A stretch of 64,000 bases of DNA from Borrelia sp. A-FGy1 (GCF_014084025.1 NZ_CP043682.1:275161-339160); one strand, 5' to 3'. Numbered from the stretch's first letter, positions 48,033 through 56,936 are shown. Notes: generated by a model not told the origin, from the letters alone. Translations and numbers: made by a program.

Positions 48033-48552
48033 CACTCTCCTTATATGGAATCTCTTCAAATTCAGTCTTGTCAAATATCCGTTCAATATCAATTAATATC
48101 AAGTATTCACTCTCAAAATTTTCTTCTCTATCAATCCTTACAACACCAGATATGTATTTTCTGTCCAAAGTTTGCAAAGTTGCAGGAGGTTCCTGCACCT
48201 TTGTCGAATCAAAATTAATAACTTTTAAAACCTTATCTACAAATATTCCTAAAAGCTTACCCTTGATATTAACTATTAAATAACCTGTTAAAATTTTATC
48301 TTCTTCTGTCTCACAAACAGAAGGGATATTGAATCTAATATTTAAATTTATCAAAGGAATAATACTACCTCTAAGATTATAAATACCTGTAATATAGTCA
48401 GGAACATTAGGTATTGCATATATACTCTCTAGAGGAACTTTAATCACTTCCCTAATATGGTCTATTGTAACCCCATAACTTTCTCTTCCTATTTTAAAAC
48501 ATGCAACTTGTAATTGAGATTTTTTTTCTCTAACTTTTTCCCTTCCAAACAT
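48022..48552 (-). CDS. cheW: CheW chemotaxis coupling protein
   Basis: 176 aa single-domain CheW. The SH3-like folds show QVACFKIGRESYGVTIDHIREVI, YITGIYNLRGSIIPLINLN and LIVNIKGKLLGIFVDKVLKVI. It links CheA to chemoreceptors and feeds the FliM switch encoded elsewhere in this window. From memory B. burgdorferi has three CheW proteins, and this one corresponds to CheW1 (BB0312). It lies between rlmE and nadK. Confidence 0.94.
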   Translation of the reverse strand: MFGREKVREKKSQLQVACFKIGRESYGVTIDHIREVIKVPLESIYAIPNVPDYITGIYNLRGSIIPLINLNIRFNIPSVCETEEDKILTGYLIVNIKGKLLGIFVDKVLKVINFDSTKVQEPPATLQTLDRKYISGVVRIDREENFESEYLILIDIERIFDKTEFEEIPYKESDER

Positions 48553-48576
48553 ACCCTAATATCCTTAAAGTTAATT

Positions 48577-48602
48577 AAATAACTACTTCAAATAACTACT
48601 TC
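48577..48602. repeat. 13-bp tandem duplication at the end of rlmE
   Basis: AAATAACTACTTC occurs twice in direct tandem (48577-48589 and 48590-48602). The second copy contains the rlmE stop codon, so the duplication extends into the rlmE-cheW gap. It is most simply a slippage event that left both genes intact. Confidence 0.8.
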
Positions 48603-49180
48603 CAATTCATAAAATCCTTAGATAAAAAATAAATTTCAAATGAATTTTTCCTGACAGCTTTAGGCCTTATTCTTTTAACAAATCTAAAATAATCCTTAAG
48701 TACGGCACAAATTTGCTCTTCTTCTCCTCCCTGAAAAACCTTAATTAATAAATTTCCACCCTTAATTAAAACTTCAGTTGCTATTTCTACTATTCTAATA
48801 TTTAAATTAAAAGAATTACTTGTATCTACCAATCTATTACCAGTAGTTCTAGGGGCAATGTCACTTAAAATTAAACTATAAGGAGCATAAAATTTGATTT
48901 TATGTAAAATATTGTCAAGAGATATATCCCCCTTTATAAAATAAAAATTGCTATTAAAATGAAGATCCATTTCATTAAGATCAACTGCAACAAGTACACC
49001 ATTTTTAATTTTACTATAAGCATATTGAGAAAAACTGCCAGGAGATGCTCCAATATCTAATATATTACCATAAGAAAACAAAGAAAACTTCTCATCAATT
49101 TCCATTAACTTATAAACAGACCTGGCAAGATACCCTTCTCTTTTAGCTTTTTGATAATATCTATCAATAACATCATACAT
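48596..49180 (-). CDS. rlmE: RlmE (FtsJ/RrmJ) 23S rRNA 2'-O-methyltransferase
   Basis: 194 aa, full length for the family. The SAM-binding motif [15 protein letters not shown], the [13 protein letters not shown] loop with the catalytic aspartate, and the C-terminal [15 protein letters not shown] and [12 protein letters not shown] with catalytic Lys and Glu are all visible. It methylates U2552 of 23S rRNA. It diverges from a decayed polyprenyl synthase gene on the plus strand. Confidence 0.94.
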   Translation of the reverse strand: MYDVIDRYYQKAKREGYLARSVYKLMEIDEKFSLFSYGNILDIGASPGSFSQYAYSKIKNGVLVAVDLNEMDLHFNSNFYFIKGDISLDNILHKIKFYAPYSLILSDIAPRTTGNRLVDTSNSFNLNIRIVEIATEVLIKGGNLLIKVFQGGEEEQICAVLKDYFRFVKRIRPKAVRKNSFEIYFLSKDFMNWK

Positions 49181-49237
49181 ATAAAGTTTTCCAATATGGT
49201 TACACTCATCATTATACTTTTTATTATAATTCTTATT

Positions 49238-50046
49238 ATGAAAAATAAATTATTTTTAAAGAATATTGAAAAAATATTAATGCCGCATTTTCGAAGAAGC
49301 ACTTCCTAAATCTATAATCTATATTAATGATATTGAAGATATCGCCATAAAAAGACGAGTATCACCTGCCATTCATTTAATTTATGGAATAGGCTCTAGC
49401 ATTAATACTGCAAATTTAATTTATTTCTTACATATGAGATTAATAAGAAATTGTAACTTAAACGAAAATCAAAAACTATTAATTTATGAATTTTTTCACA
49501 ACCTTTAAAACCCTTCATTTATGACAAGGAATTGACATTGAATTTCACAATGGAACACGTATACCAAGCATTAAAGAATATATATCTTTAGTCGAACTTA
49601 AGACAGGTTCCCTTTTTGGAATGGCTGGTTTTTAGCTGGGGAATATTTACAAAAAACGAAAATAAATCTAAAACCTTTTTATAATACCTTCTTAAAATTT
49701 GGAACCTATTTTCAAATAATGGATGACATTAAAAATATTAAAATGGAATTGAAGGTAAAGATTTAATTGAAGGCAAGAAAAGTCTTCCTGTAATATTCTT
49801 TTAAAAGAGAAAAAGTTTGATAAAAGCATAGTAAAATCACTAGATAAAATTAAAAATCTAACATAAATGATTCAATAAGAAGAAATATTAAAATTTGGCA
49901 ATATGATTAAATCATCAAACGCCATAAAACAGGCTTTAAATCTCGCAATGTCGTATTTTAATAAAAATATAAAAGATCTAAACTCATATAAACTTATCAG
50001 CAAGTATCAAAATATGATACTAGATATTTTAAACAAGATAAAATAA
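49238..50046 (+). pseudogene. Decayed GGPP-synthase-like polyprenyl diphosphate synthase (BB0314-like)
   Basis: The ATG at 49238 opens [18 protein letters not shown] and then breaks. In another frame EEALPKSIIYINDIEDIAIKRR continues to SPAIHLIYGIGSSINTANLIYF, a close match to the first aspartate-rich region of eukaryote-type GGPP synthases. The DDxxD has become NDIED here (49326-49340). Later pieces carry GIDIEFHNGTRIPSIKEYIS with the KTGSLFGMA element, then FQIMDDIKN (about 49710-49736), the second aspartate-rich motif. The end is at 50044-50046, 8 bp before a TPR gene. Several stops and frame changes exclude a working enzyme. Undecaprenyl phosphate must come from another prenyltransferase. 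Confidence 0.85.
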
Positions 50047-50054
50047 AATAACTT

Positions 50055-50744
50055 ATGAAAAAATATATAATAATCCTAGCATTAATAAATATTATCATTC
50101 CTGTTTATGCAACAATATCTGAAAAAGAAATAAGCAAAGATAAAATTGATGAAATCTATAAAGAATCAATGTCACTAAAAAATCTTAAAAAATATAATAA
50201 GTCTAAATCATTATTAACGAAAATTATAAAAAAAGATCCAAACCAAGTTGATGCGTACTTATTACTTTCTGAGCTAGAATATTTGATGGAAAACTGGACA
50301 GAAGCAATTAAACAGACAAAAATTTATCTAAAAATAATTGATTTTAATAATACAATAAACTATCTTGACATTTCTTGGGCATATTTTCTCATCGGAGAGT
50401 CTAGTAAATCAATGGAATACATAATAAAATTTATTGAAAACAATCAAAATTTAATAAATACTAATGTACATATATTCATTGATGCCATTTTAAAAAAAGG
50501 ATTTTATCATTTCATCGAAGACGAAGATTCAATATTTAATCTAATTATTAACACTATTTTCCAAATAGAAACACATGATGATATGCTATATACGCTCTTC
50601 TTGCAAAACTTAGATATTATAAAAAACATTCCTTTTTATCTATTTAATAAAATTAAAATAAAAGAGATAGAATTACAAATGCAAGCTTTAAAGCAAATTA
50701 AAAATTCAATAAATGGTGTGGCTAAAATCTCTTATTTCTCCTAA
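50055..50744 (+). CDS. Exported TPR protein (BB0315-like)
   Basis: 229 aa. The N-terminal signal sequence (MKKYIIILALINIIIPVYA) is followed by TPR repeats at ~30-125 (YNKSKSLLTKIIKKDPNQVDAYLLLSELEYLMENWTEAIKQTKIYLKI). It is probably periplasmic. The C-terminal half is helical and unrecognised. It starts 8 bp after the prenyl-synthase relic, so it was probably co-transcribed with it. Its 3' end overlaps the convergent permease gene by 23 bp. Confidence 0.8.
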   Translation: MKKYIIILALINIIIPVYATISEKEISKDKIDEIYKESMSLKNLKKYNKSKSLLTKIIKKDPNQVDAYLLLSELEYLMENWTEAIKQTKIYLKIIDFNNTINYLDISWAYFLIGESSKSMEYIIKFIENNQNLINTNVHIFIDAILKKGFYHFIEDEDSIFNLIINTIFQIETHDDMLYTLFLQNLDIIKNIPFYLFNKIKIKEIELQMQALKQIKNSINGVAKISYFS

Positions 50745-51528
50745 AAAGCGAAACCAATATATTAATTAATATAGCCATATAAAATGGAAGGGAAAGAGCA
50801 AAATAAGAATTTACATAGTCCTGAAAATTGAAAAAATTATATTCAATAAATACAATCAAAAATGAAATTGGTAAAATAAGCCACGGATTTGAAAACGAAA
50901 TATATAATATACAAATAGCAAGCCAACCATTATTTAATCCCAAATTATAAGAATAAACATTAAGATTTATAGCAAGAAATGAACCAGCCATACTTGCTGA
51001 GATTAAAGATAAAAAAATAGCAAAAGATTTAAAGTAATTACTATTCCTTTCACCTAATACATTCTCATAATCATTCGAACGTATAAACTCAAAAACCATA
51101 CCAACCCTTGTATAATTTACTATATAAATACTAAGACCTAATAAGATAAAAAAGAATATAACAAAAATATAAATAGCTAAATTACTCGATATGTCCAAGC
51201 TAAATCCTGGAATAAAACCAAAATTAGCTCTCATTAAAAAATCGACTAAAAAATAACACAATATATTAATACCTATGCCTGTTATGTAAATATCATAACC
51301 TTTAACTACAAGTAAAGATAAAAATCCCCCAAAAATAAAACTAACAAGAAGCGTCATAATAACTGACATAAAAATCCCATATCCCCAATAAATAAAAAGA
51401 GAAGTTAAGAACACAGATAAAAAAGAAACCCCTTCAACAGATATATTTAAAAGACCTATTTTATCCGTATAAAGTACCCCAAGTGCTAAATATGCAAATA
51501 TTATAGAATGTATAAAAATAACAAACAT
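50722..51528 (-). CDS. ABC transporter permease, BMP/nucleoside type (second subunit)
   Basis: 268 aa with about seven to eight transmembrane helices. The region LYTDKIGLLNISVEGVSFLSVF corresponds to the family's RxGxxNIgxEG motif of sugar/nucleoside permeases (YufQ/NupQ-like). It forms the membrane channel with the permease encoded upstream. The order permease-permease-ATPase-binding protein supports a purine nucleoside importer of the PnrA type, but the substrate is not shown by sequence. Confidence 0.85.
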   Translation of the reverse strand: MFVIFIHSIIFAYLALGVLYTDKIGLLNISVEGVSFLSVFLTSLFIYWGYGIFMSVIMTLLVSFIFGGFLSLLVVKGYDIYITGIGINILCYFLVDFLMRANFGFIPGFSLDISSNLAIYIFVIFFFILLGLSIYIVNYTRVGMVFEFIRSNDYENVLGERNSNYFKSFAIFLSLISASMAGSFLAINLNVYSYNLGLNNGWLAICILYISFSNPWLILPISFLIVFIEYNFFNFQDYVNSYFALSLPFYMAILINILVSLFRRNKRF

Positions 51529-52461
51529 TTATTTTTTACCTGAATTAATAAAAAATAAAGATAAAAAAATAGATACAGCTTGATATAAACCAATAAATTC
51601 ATATTTAAAAGAATAATTTATCTTAAGATAATTATTAAACTCATTTAACATTGAAAAAAACAAACTAAAGCACAATACATACATATAATTAAATCCAGAA
51701 ATTACAGCCACAATAAATCCACTCCAACCAAGTCCCGAAGTTAATCCTAAAAATAAATAATTTTTAAAAAAAATGACAAATATTGAACCTACAAGTCCAT
51801 TAAGAAAAGCACTAGTAAATACCGTATAAAATTTATATTTAAACTCATTAACGCTAAAAAACTTACTCAACATCTTTCTATCGCTTAATATCTCAAGCTT
51901 TAATCCCAAAATAGTTCTCTTATGTATAAAAATACAAATTAACCAAATTAAAAACCCAAATAAAAGCAAATATGGCAAAGAAGTATCAAGAGTAAATATT
52001 CTATGAATACTCTTTGTCTGATTCAAAGCCCCATTTGAAACTAAAAGCTTTGATATAAGCCCATCCACTAATCTCTGATTTCCATAAGACAACAAAAGAC
52101 CTGTAAGCATTTCATTTACTCCGAAAAAGAATGCTAAAAAAAAAGGAATAATTCCTATAAGACTAACTAAAAATGAACTTAAAATCATTATTAATGCAAA
52201 ATTAAAATATGTAAGCCCAAATAATTCACAAAATACATAAGCTAAATATGCTCCAAAATAAACTTGACCCTCATGCCCAAGATTCAAGTTATTGCTTCTA
52301 GCACAAGTAGAAATCCCCGTAGCAATCAACAAAAGCAATATAAAATTCCAAAATATTGCCTTAATATAAAAAAAACTAAAAAAAGTATCAAAAAAATAAC
52401 TAAGAAAAAACACATTAAATGAAAAAATCAGAAATATGTATCCTTTTCTAAAGGATTTCAT
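51529..52461 (-). CDS. ABC transporter permease, BMP/nucleoside type (first subunit)
   Basis: 310 aa with eight or more transmembrane helices. The conserved segment LNLGHEGQVYFGAYLAY is the NxGxEGQ loop of YufP/NupP-like permeases. It overlaps the ATPase gene by 4 bp and meets its partner permease with no gap. The pair should form the heteromeric channel. Confidence 0.86.
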   Translation of the reverse strand: MKSFRKGYIFLIFSFNVFFLSYFFDTFFSFFYIKAIFWNFILLLLIATGISTCARSNNLNLGHEGQVYFGAYLAYVFCELFGLTYFNFALIMILSSFLVSLIGIIPFFLAFFFGVNEMLTGLLLSYGNQRLVDGLISKLLVSNGALNQTKSIHRIFTLDTSLPYLLLFGFLIWLICIFIHKRTILGLKLEILSDRKMLSKFFSVNEFKYKFYTVFTSAFLNGLVGSIFVIFFKNYLFLGLTSGLGWSGFIVAVISGFNYMYVLCFSLFFSMLNEFNNYLKINYSFKYEFIGLYQAVSIFLSLFFINSGKK

Positions 52462-53915
52462 ATAAATAACAATTCCTTTAGACTCATTTTATTTATATAC
52501 TCTCTCTTCATCCTCAAAACAACTTCACCAGTTTTAATAGCTAAAACATCATCAGATAGAAGAAATAGCTCATCTAAATTAGGAGTAATTAATAATACAG
52601 GCTTTTGCTTAGCAAAATTACGAATAAAAATGGCTATTTCATTATATGCCTTATAATCCAGATTACTAAGAGGGGAAAAACAAATCAAAAAACTCTTTGT
52701 AATATACTTTTCCCTAAAAAGAGCAAGTTTTTTCAAAGTTCCCCCAGAAAATGAAAAAGACTTAGAATAAAAAGTCTTATTTATCTTGTCATCACCATAT
52801 TCCATATCTTTCTTAAAAAATTCTTTAAGTTTATTAATAGTAGATTCCTTAATAAAAATTTCATCTTCAAAACTCATTATTTTTGTTAAAAAGCTATCTA
52901 ATATAGTACTATCATCAGAAAACAAATTTCCAATACCTAAAGGTAAAAATCCTGCCTTTAAGTCATAAAAATTAATATATTCATATCTTTTCCCATTAAC
53001 CTTTATGCACCCCACAAACGGAATTTCTCCTAAAAATAACTTCTCCCATGTTTTTATTACAGCTTCTTCTGCAATAATTCCAAAAACCCCTCTTTCTTTT
53101 AAAGAAAAATTAATATCATATTTCCAGAAATCTTCAAAAAATAAACTAAATTTTATAAAATCTTCATTTGACTTATCATAATTAATATTTGTATAAATAA
53201 ATTTATTAGTAGGTATTTCAAGCTTTTTAAGTATTGTCTCTTTATTTGTTGTTCTAAAGCATTTCCCACCTTTTAAAATAACAAATTCATCGCTAAAATT
53301 TATAACATTTCCAATTTCTCTATGCGTAATAAAAAGAGAAGTGACACCTGCCTTCTTAAGATTTTCAAGCAATCCAATAAATTCTTTGGCTTCTTTTTGA
53401 GAAAAGTAAGCTATACTTTCATCAAAAATAATAATCTTTGCATTCTTCTTAAGAGAAGAAATTATAAGTAAAAGGTATATCTCTTTAATATTTAAATCTT
53501 GTATTCTCTTGTCTAGATTAAAATTAATATTATAAAACTGTCTAATCCACTTGTAATACCTATAGGTCTTAGATTTATTCATTGGAACAAAAAATTTAGA
53601 ATCAAACCAATAAATATTAAGATACTCCCATACTTTCAAATTCATATTAAGTTTTGGTACTTGAGATACAAGATAAATACCATTCCGCTTTGCCTTATCC
53701 ACATTCCAATTTTTCTGTATTCTATTATCTACAATTACATACCCACTATCAAAATGAATAACCCCAGCTATGATTTTAGATAAAGTACTTTTCCCTTCTC
53801 CATTTCTACCAATTACAGTCAAAATCTTGGATTCCTCAATCTTTAAATTAATATTATCTAGAATGGGTCTCTCAATATCTGGAAAAAATTTGACTATTTT
53901 CTTAAACTCTACCAT
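52458..53915 (-). CDS. Double ABC ATPase of a BMP/nucleoside transporter
   Basis: 485 aa with two nucleotide-binding halves, as in RbsA/YufO-type ATPases. The first half has Walker A GRNGEGKS (36-43), Walker B IIIFDES (D165, E166) and an H-loop TH (H198), but its signature is degenerate (LNIKEIYLLL). The second half lacks Walker A (GIIAEEAVIKT at 279-289) and Walker B (FLICFS), but keeps a signature-like FSGGTLKKLAL (389-399). One composite ATP site would therefore be competent and the other dead. It precedes both permease genes. Confidence 0.86.
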   Translation of the reverse strand: MVEFKKIVKFFPDIERPILDNINLKIEESKILTVIGRNGEGKSTLSKIIAGVIHFDSGYVIVDNRIQKNWNVDKAKRNGIYLVSQVPKLNMNLKVWEYLNIYWFDSKFFVPMNKSKTYRYYKWIRQFYNINFNLDKRIQDLNIKEIYLLLIISSLKKNAKIIIFDESIAYFSQKEAKEFIGLLENLKKAGVTSLFITHREIGNVINFSDEFVILKGGKCFRTTNKETILKKLEIPTNKFIYTNINYDKSNEDFIKFSLFFEDFWKYDINFSLKERGVFGIIAEEAVIKTWEKLFLGEIPFVGCIKVNGKRYEYINFYDLKAGFLPLGIGNLFSDDSTILDSFLTKIMSFEDEIFIKESTINKLKEFFKKDMEYGDDKINKTFYSKSFSFSGGTLKKLALFREKYITKSFLICFSPLSNLDYKAYNEIAIFIRNFAKQKPVLLITPNLDELFLLSDDVLAIKTGEVVLRMKREYINKMSLKELLFI

Positions 53916-53919
53916 AAAA

Positions 53920-54960
53920 TCATTCTAAATTTATGTTTATCCCAATATCAATTATCTCTTTTATTTTACCTTCAAGAGCCTTCTTAATCTCATCACTAAT
54001 GTTTTCTATATAAAACTTATTTAAGAAATTAAATGAAACTCCCATTTCTCTAAATCCAAGTATCTCATAAAAACCATATTTAATCTTACCTCTTAAAGCT
54101 TTATCCAACGCCTTTTCTAAATAAAATCTTTGATTTGTAATGCCTGAACCAATGATATTATTTTTATTATCCAAATAATCTTCGCTATCAAATAAAACCG
54201 CATAAATATTATGTTCACGTACGGATGAAAGCACGCCTTCAATAGCTGACCCAACAATAGGAAGGACTACAGAAACTTTTGAACTTAAAATTAAAGAATC
54301 CGTTAAAGCCTTTGCCTTATTACTATCATACCAATTCCCCAAAGTTCTAAAGAAAACTTCTGTATCTAAAACTTCTCTAACTCCATTTTTGAAATAAGGG
54401 AAAATATAATCATTCATAACAGGATACTCTTGTCCGGCAATCAAAGCCACATTTTTATTCAATAAATCAAAATTTTTTAAAAACAAACCCACATAATAAC
54501 CTAAAATATAAGCTTCTTCAGCAACATTATAAGACAAGGAGTAAACTTGAGGGTTAGTATTTTTAACCAAAGAGTCAAAAATTAAGAATTTAGTATAAGG
54601 ATAATTTTTTGAAATTTTATCAATAATTCCTTGCATTGCATTATTTGCGGTTATCAAGAAATCATATTTTTGATGACTTAATAATTTTTCAAGTAATTCC
54701 ATCCATTCACTTTGGTTAAACCCAGCTTCAAATAACTTAATTTTAATGTCTTTTCTTTCCTTCTTAAATTTAATCAAAAAATCGTACATTCCTTTATAAG
54801 AAGGAGACCCATTAATAATGCCCGGGATAAACAACGCAAGCCTTTTCTCTGATGAAGTTTTAGATTCCCTAATTTTAAAAAAATTAATATACACAAATAA
54901 AAATAAACAAATTAATGAATTAAAAACCCAAAAAATTCTAATTAATAGAAATTTATTCAC
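53920..54960 (-). CDS. BMP/PnrA-type substrate-binding protein (BB0319-like)
   Basis: 346 aa. A hydrophobic N-terminal segment (residues ~5-27) may be an uncleaved anchor; no good lipobox cysteine is seen (NSLIC is a poor match), unlike most BMP proteins. The mature domain has the BMP/PnrA pattern (GSPSYKGMYDFLIKF, YDFLITANNAMQGIIDKI, KNVALIAGQEYPVMNDYIFPYFKNGV). Together with the ATPase and permeases it should form a nucleoside importer. The gene start overlaps the cyclo-ligase relic. Confidence 0.83.
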   Translation of the reverse strand: MNKFLLIRIFWVFNSLICLFLFVYINFFKIRESKTSSEKRLALFIPGIINGSPSYKGMYDFLIKFKKERKDIKIKLFEAGFNQSEWMELLEKLLSHQKYDFLITANNAMQGIIDKISKNYPYTKFLIFDSLVKNTNPQVYSLSYNVAEEAYILGYYVGLFLKNFDLLNKNVALIAGQEYPVMNDYIFPYFKNGVREVLDTEVFFRTLGNWYDSNKAKALTDSLILSSKVSVVLPIVGSAIEGVLSSVREHNIYAVLFDSEDYLDNKNNIIGSGITNQRFYLEKALDKALRGKIKYGFYEILGFREMGVSFNFLNKFYIENISDEIKKALEGKIKEIIDIGININLE

Positions 54961-55440
54961 AAAAATAAAACACCTTTACCCCACCAGAAAGCACAAAACC
55001 TAGCTTAATATCATCAGAACAAAAAGTTACAAAATTAAAAATCCGAAAATCAAAGCAAACACCAACTTTTAAAAAGAATCCTCTTTGTAGAAAGATACCA
55101 TAAAAGCCTCCACCACGTCCAATTATATGCCTCGTTTTACTTAAAAATGCAAAATCTGGAACCAATATAACAAAATATTTACTGCTATCAAACTTAAAGA
55201 AAGAAACAGGCCCTAAAATATAAATTTATCAGTCTTAAAAGAAGAAGTTATAATAATATTTCAAAAACACATTATAATTGTATAAAGCTCTTAGCAAAAG
55301 TCTCAAATGTTGAATTTATTCAACATTTGAGACTTTAAACTTTAAATCGCATAGAGTAGCACAATAAAACCTGACAAATATTTATATTTTTTATAAAACC
55401 AACAAATTTAAAAAAATATCTACATTATATTTAATCATTT
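54953..55440 (-). pseudogene. Relic of 5-formyltetrahydrofolate cyclo-ligase (fthC-like)
   Basis: The C-terminal ~75 codons (54953-~55195) read GPVSFFKF, VILVPDFAFL and IIGRGGGFYG (glycine-rich motif at 55097-55120). The family signature is VPGlAFD...GRGGGyYDRyL, with the usual Asp after FY replaced by Gly. Upstream of this an in-frame stop pair is met and the N-terminal half is broken. Weak traces such as KVSNVE, then a stop, then IQHLRLLL may be what is left of the EvdT/LP region, but that part is uncertain. A 19-bp perfect palindrome now lies inside it. The product would be non-functional. Confidence 0.65.
55297..55336. terminator. Perfect 19-bp hairpin, possible transcription terminator
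   Basis: Arms of 19 bp (55297-55315 and 55318-55336, starting AAAGTCTCAAATG) separated by TT make an unusually stable stem for this AT-rich genome. It lies about 180 bp beyond the FecR-like gene stop in the direction of transcription and before the BMP transporter genes, and the stem ends in ACTTT on both strands. A terminator is the simplest view, but no long U-run follows. It may also be an inverted duplication that arose as the cyclo-ligase gene decayed. Confidence 0.6.
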
Positions 55441-55518
55441 TGCCCATTTTTCATAATTTTTTAAAAATCTATTATTTATATTTAATTTCTATCTTTAACA
55501 AAGGCACACTCACAAAAA

Positions 55519-56574
55519 TTAAAATTCCATAGGTCTTAATAAATAAAATTCATCAACTTTCAAATTACTAGGTACATCTCCATTAGTGCGAGTTAAATAC
55601 ATTTTAAAAGAATGAATTGTCTTAAAAAATTTTTTTAACAAAGTTAACTTATTTTTTTTATAATCTTCAAAAAAGTTTGAAGTAGATCCATAAATAATTA
55701 ATCTTTCAAAGACATTAGATGAATTTTTTACAATATCTTCTATGAAAAAAAACATATTTGCCAAATAAACAAAATTATTAAAAAGTATACCTATTCTTCC
55801 TTTCAGATAGTTAATATCATTGATCATATCAATCCTACTTCCTAAAGTACGATTTTCATCTTCCAAACTCCACTTTGAATATATCACATTAAATCTAGAA
55901 TCTCTTACTAGATTTTCATATAAAAAATCGAATCTAGAACTATCTTCAATATATTTTAAAAATATGTAATTTATCCCCCTATTGCTCAAAGAAACAAAAT
56001 TTTTACGAGATTTTTCTCTAAGATTTTGTATTGTATTTTTAAATATAGGATCACTAGTTTTACTCAAAAAGGAATTATCATCCCAAAGCAAAACACTAGT
56101 ACCTTCTGAAACGAAATATTCATTTTTATTATAATGTTTAAGAACGCCTTCAAAAACGCTCACAAAATAACTATTATAATATTCACAATTAACATAAAAT
56201 TTTGATGGTGTATCTGTCATGAAAAAATAATTATTAATATCAACAGAAAGTGAAGATCCTTTAACAATTTCATAAATCACAACCTCTAAACTTCCCTTAA
56301 ATAAATATATTTTTGCATCTTGTAAATCCTTAAGAGAAGAATAAAAAATAAGAGTATGTGTATTGGAATGAAAAGTTAAATCTGATGAGACACCATTTAT
56401 TCCATATAGGCATATCTTAATTTTTGAATTATCTCCAACTTCAATAAAATCATATTCAAAAATTTCATCTCCCAAATCTAATTTAACAGGTATAGAATTT
56501 CTTAAAACATTAACTCTACCCTCTATTTCCTTAATAGACGCCACTTGAGAGAATAATATTGTTCTAGATAACAA
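55519..56574 (-). CDS. Exported FecR-like domain protein (BB0321/0322-like)
   Basis: At least 351 aa. Residues ~15-130 resemble a FecR domain (EIEGRVNVLRNSIPVKLDLGDEIFEYDFIEVGDNSKIKICL), a beta-rich fold often found in envelope proteins. The rest is unrecognised. The called start is TTG at 56574, but the frame stays open upstream and encodes a better signal peptide (ILKLCAIIFLLLSRTILFSQ), with no ATG, GTG or TTG in it. An ATT at 56602-56604, eight bases behind AAAGGGGGG, could be a rare start. The gene is divergent from the BB0323-type region. Confidence 0.7.
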   Translation of the reverse strand: MLSRTILFSQVASIKEIEGRVNVLRNSIPVKLDLGDEIFEYDFIEVGDNSKIKICLYGINGVSSDLTFHSNTHTLIFYSSLKDLQDAKIYLFKGSLEVVIYEIVKGSSLSVDINNYFFMTDTPSKFYVNCEYYNSYFVSVFEGVLKHYNKNEYFVSEGTSVLLWDDNSFLSKTSDPIFKNTIQNLREKSRKNFVSLSNRGINYIFLKYIEDSSRFDFLYENLVRDSRFNVIYSKWSLEDENRTLGSRIDMINDINYLKGRIGILFNNFVYLANMFFFIEDIVKNSSNVFERLIIYGSTSNFFEDYKKNKLTLLKKFFKTIHSFKMYLTRTNGDVPSNLKVDEFYLLRPMEF

Positions 56575-56702
56575 TAAAAAGATAATAGCACATAATTTTA
56601 AAATAAAATTATCCCCCCTTTCAACACTTATAGTTAATTATATCCTTTTTCAAAAAATTTTTAACTTTAATAAATATGAAAAATACATTATAATTTTAGA
56701 AG

Positions 56703-56726
56703 AGTGCAAAAATAATGTTTTGCACT
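56703..56726. repeat. 9-bp inverted repeat in divergent promoter region
   Basis: Arms AGTGCAAAA (56703-56711) and TTTTGCACT (56718-56726) with a 6-nt loop lie between the FecR-like gene (-) and the truncated lipoprotein copy (+). It may be an operator or a hairpin; no strong U-run follows directly. Confidence 0.45.
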
Positions 56727-56801
56727 AAAGTTTTTAAGAAAAATATAAAAGGAATAAAACTACAATTAATATAGTAAATATTACGTAATAAGGATGTGTT
56801 T

Positions 56802-56936
56802 ATGGTGCAAAAAAGGAAATTATTATTTTTAATATTATCTATATTTACTCTTTCTCTTGTTTCATGCGAATCCCTTCCAGAAGAAAGAACATGCGAGAAT
56901 ACTAAGATTTTAAAAATCTCTATGGGAAAAAGGTAA
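56802..56936 (+). pseudogene. Truncated duplicate of the BB0323-type lipoprotein gene
   Basis: A 44-codon frame, [22 protein letters not shown] then ESLPEERTCENTKILK, stops at 56934-56936. It closely copies the first ~40 codons of the intact gene at 57087 ([19 protein letters not shown] and so on, then ETPPED and AKILK), and the leader (AAGGATGTxTTTATG) is also copied. The start points are 285 bp apart. The remainder of the copy is missing. It could still make a 44-aa lipopeptide with a valid lipobox (LVSC), but a decayed tandem duplicate is the simpler reading. Confidence 0.78.

Noticed and set aside
47795..48283. 162-codon plus-strand frame across nadK and cheW
   Set aside because: It runs antisense through two genes with clear family motifs and has no feature of its own.
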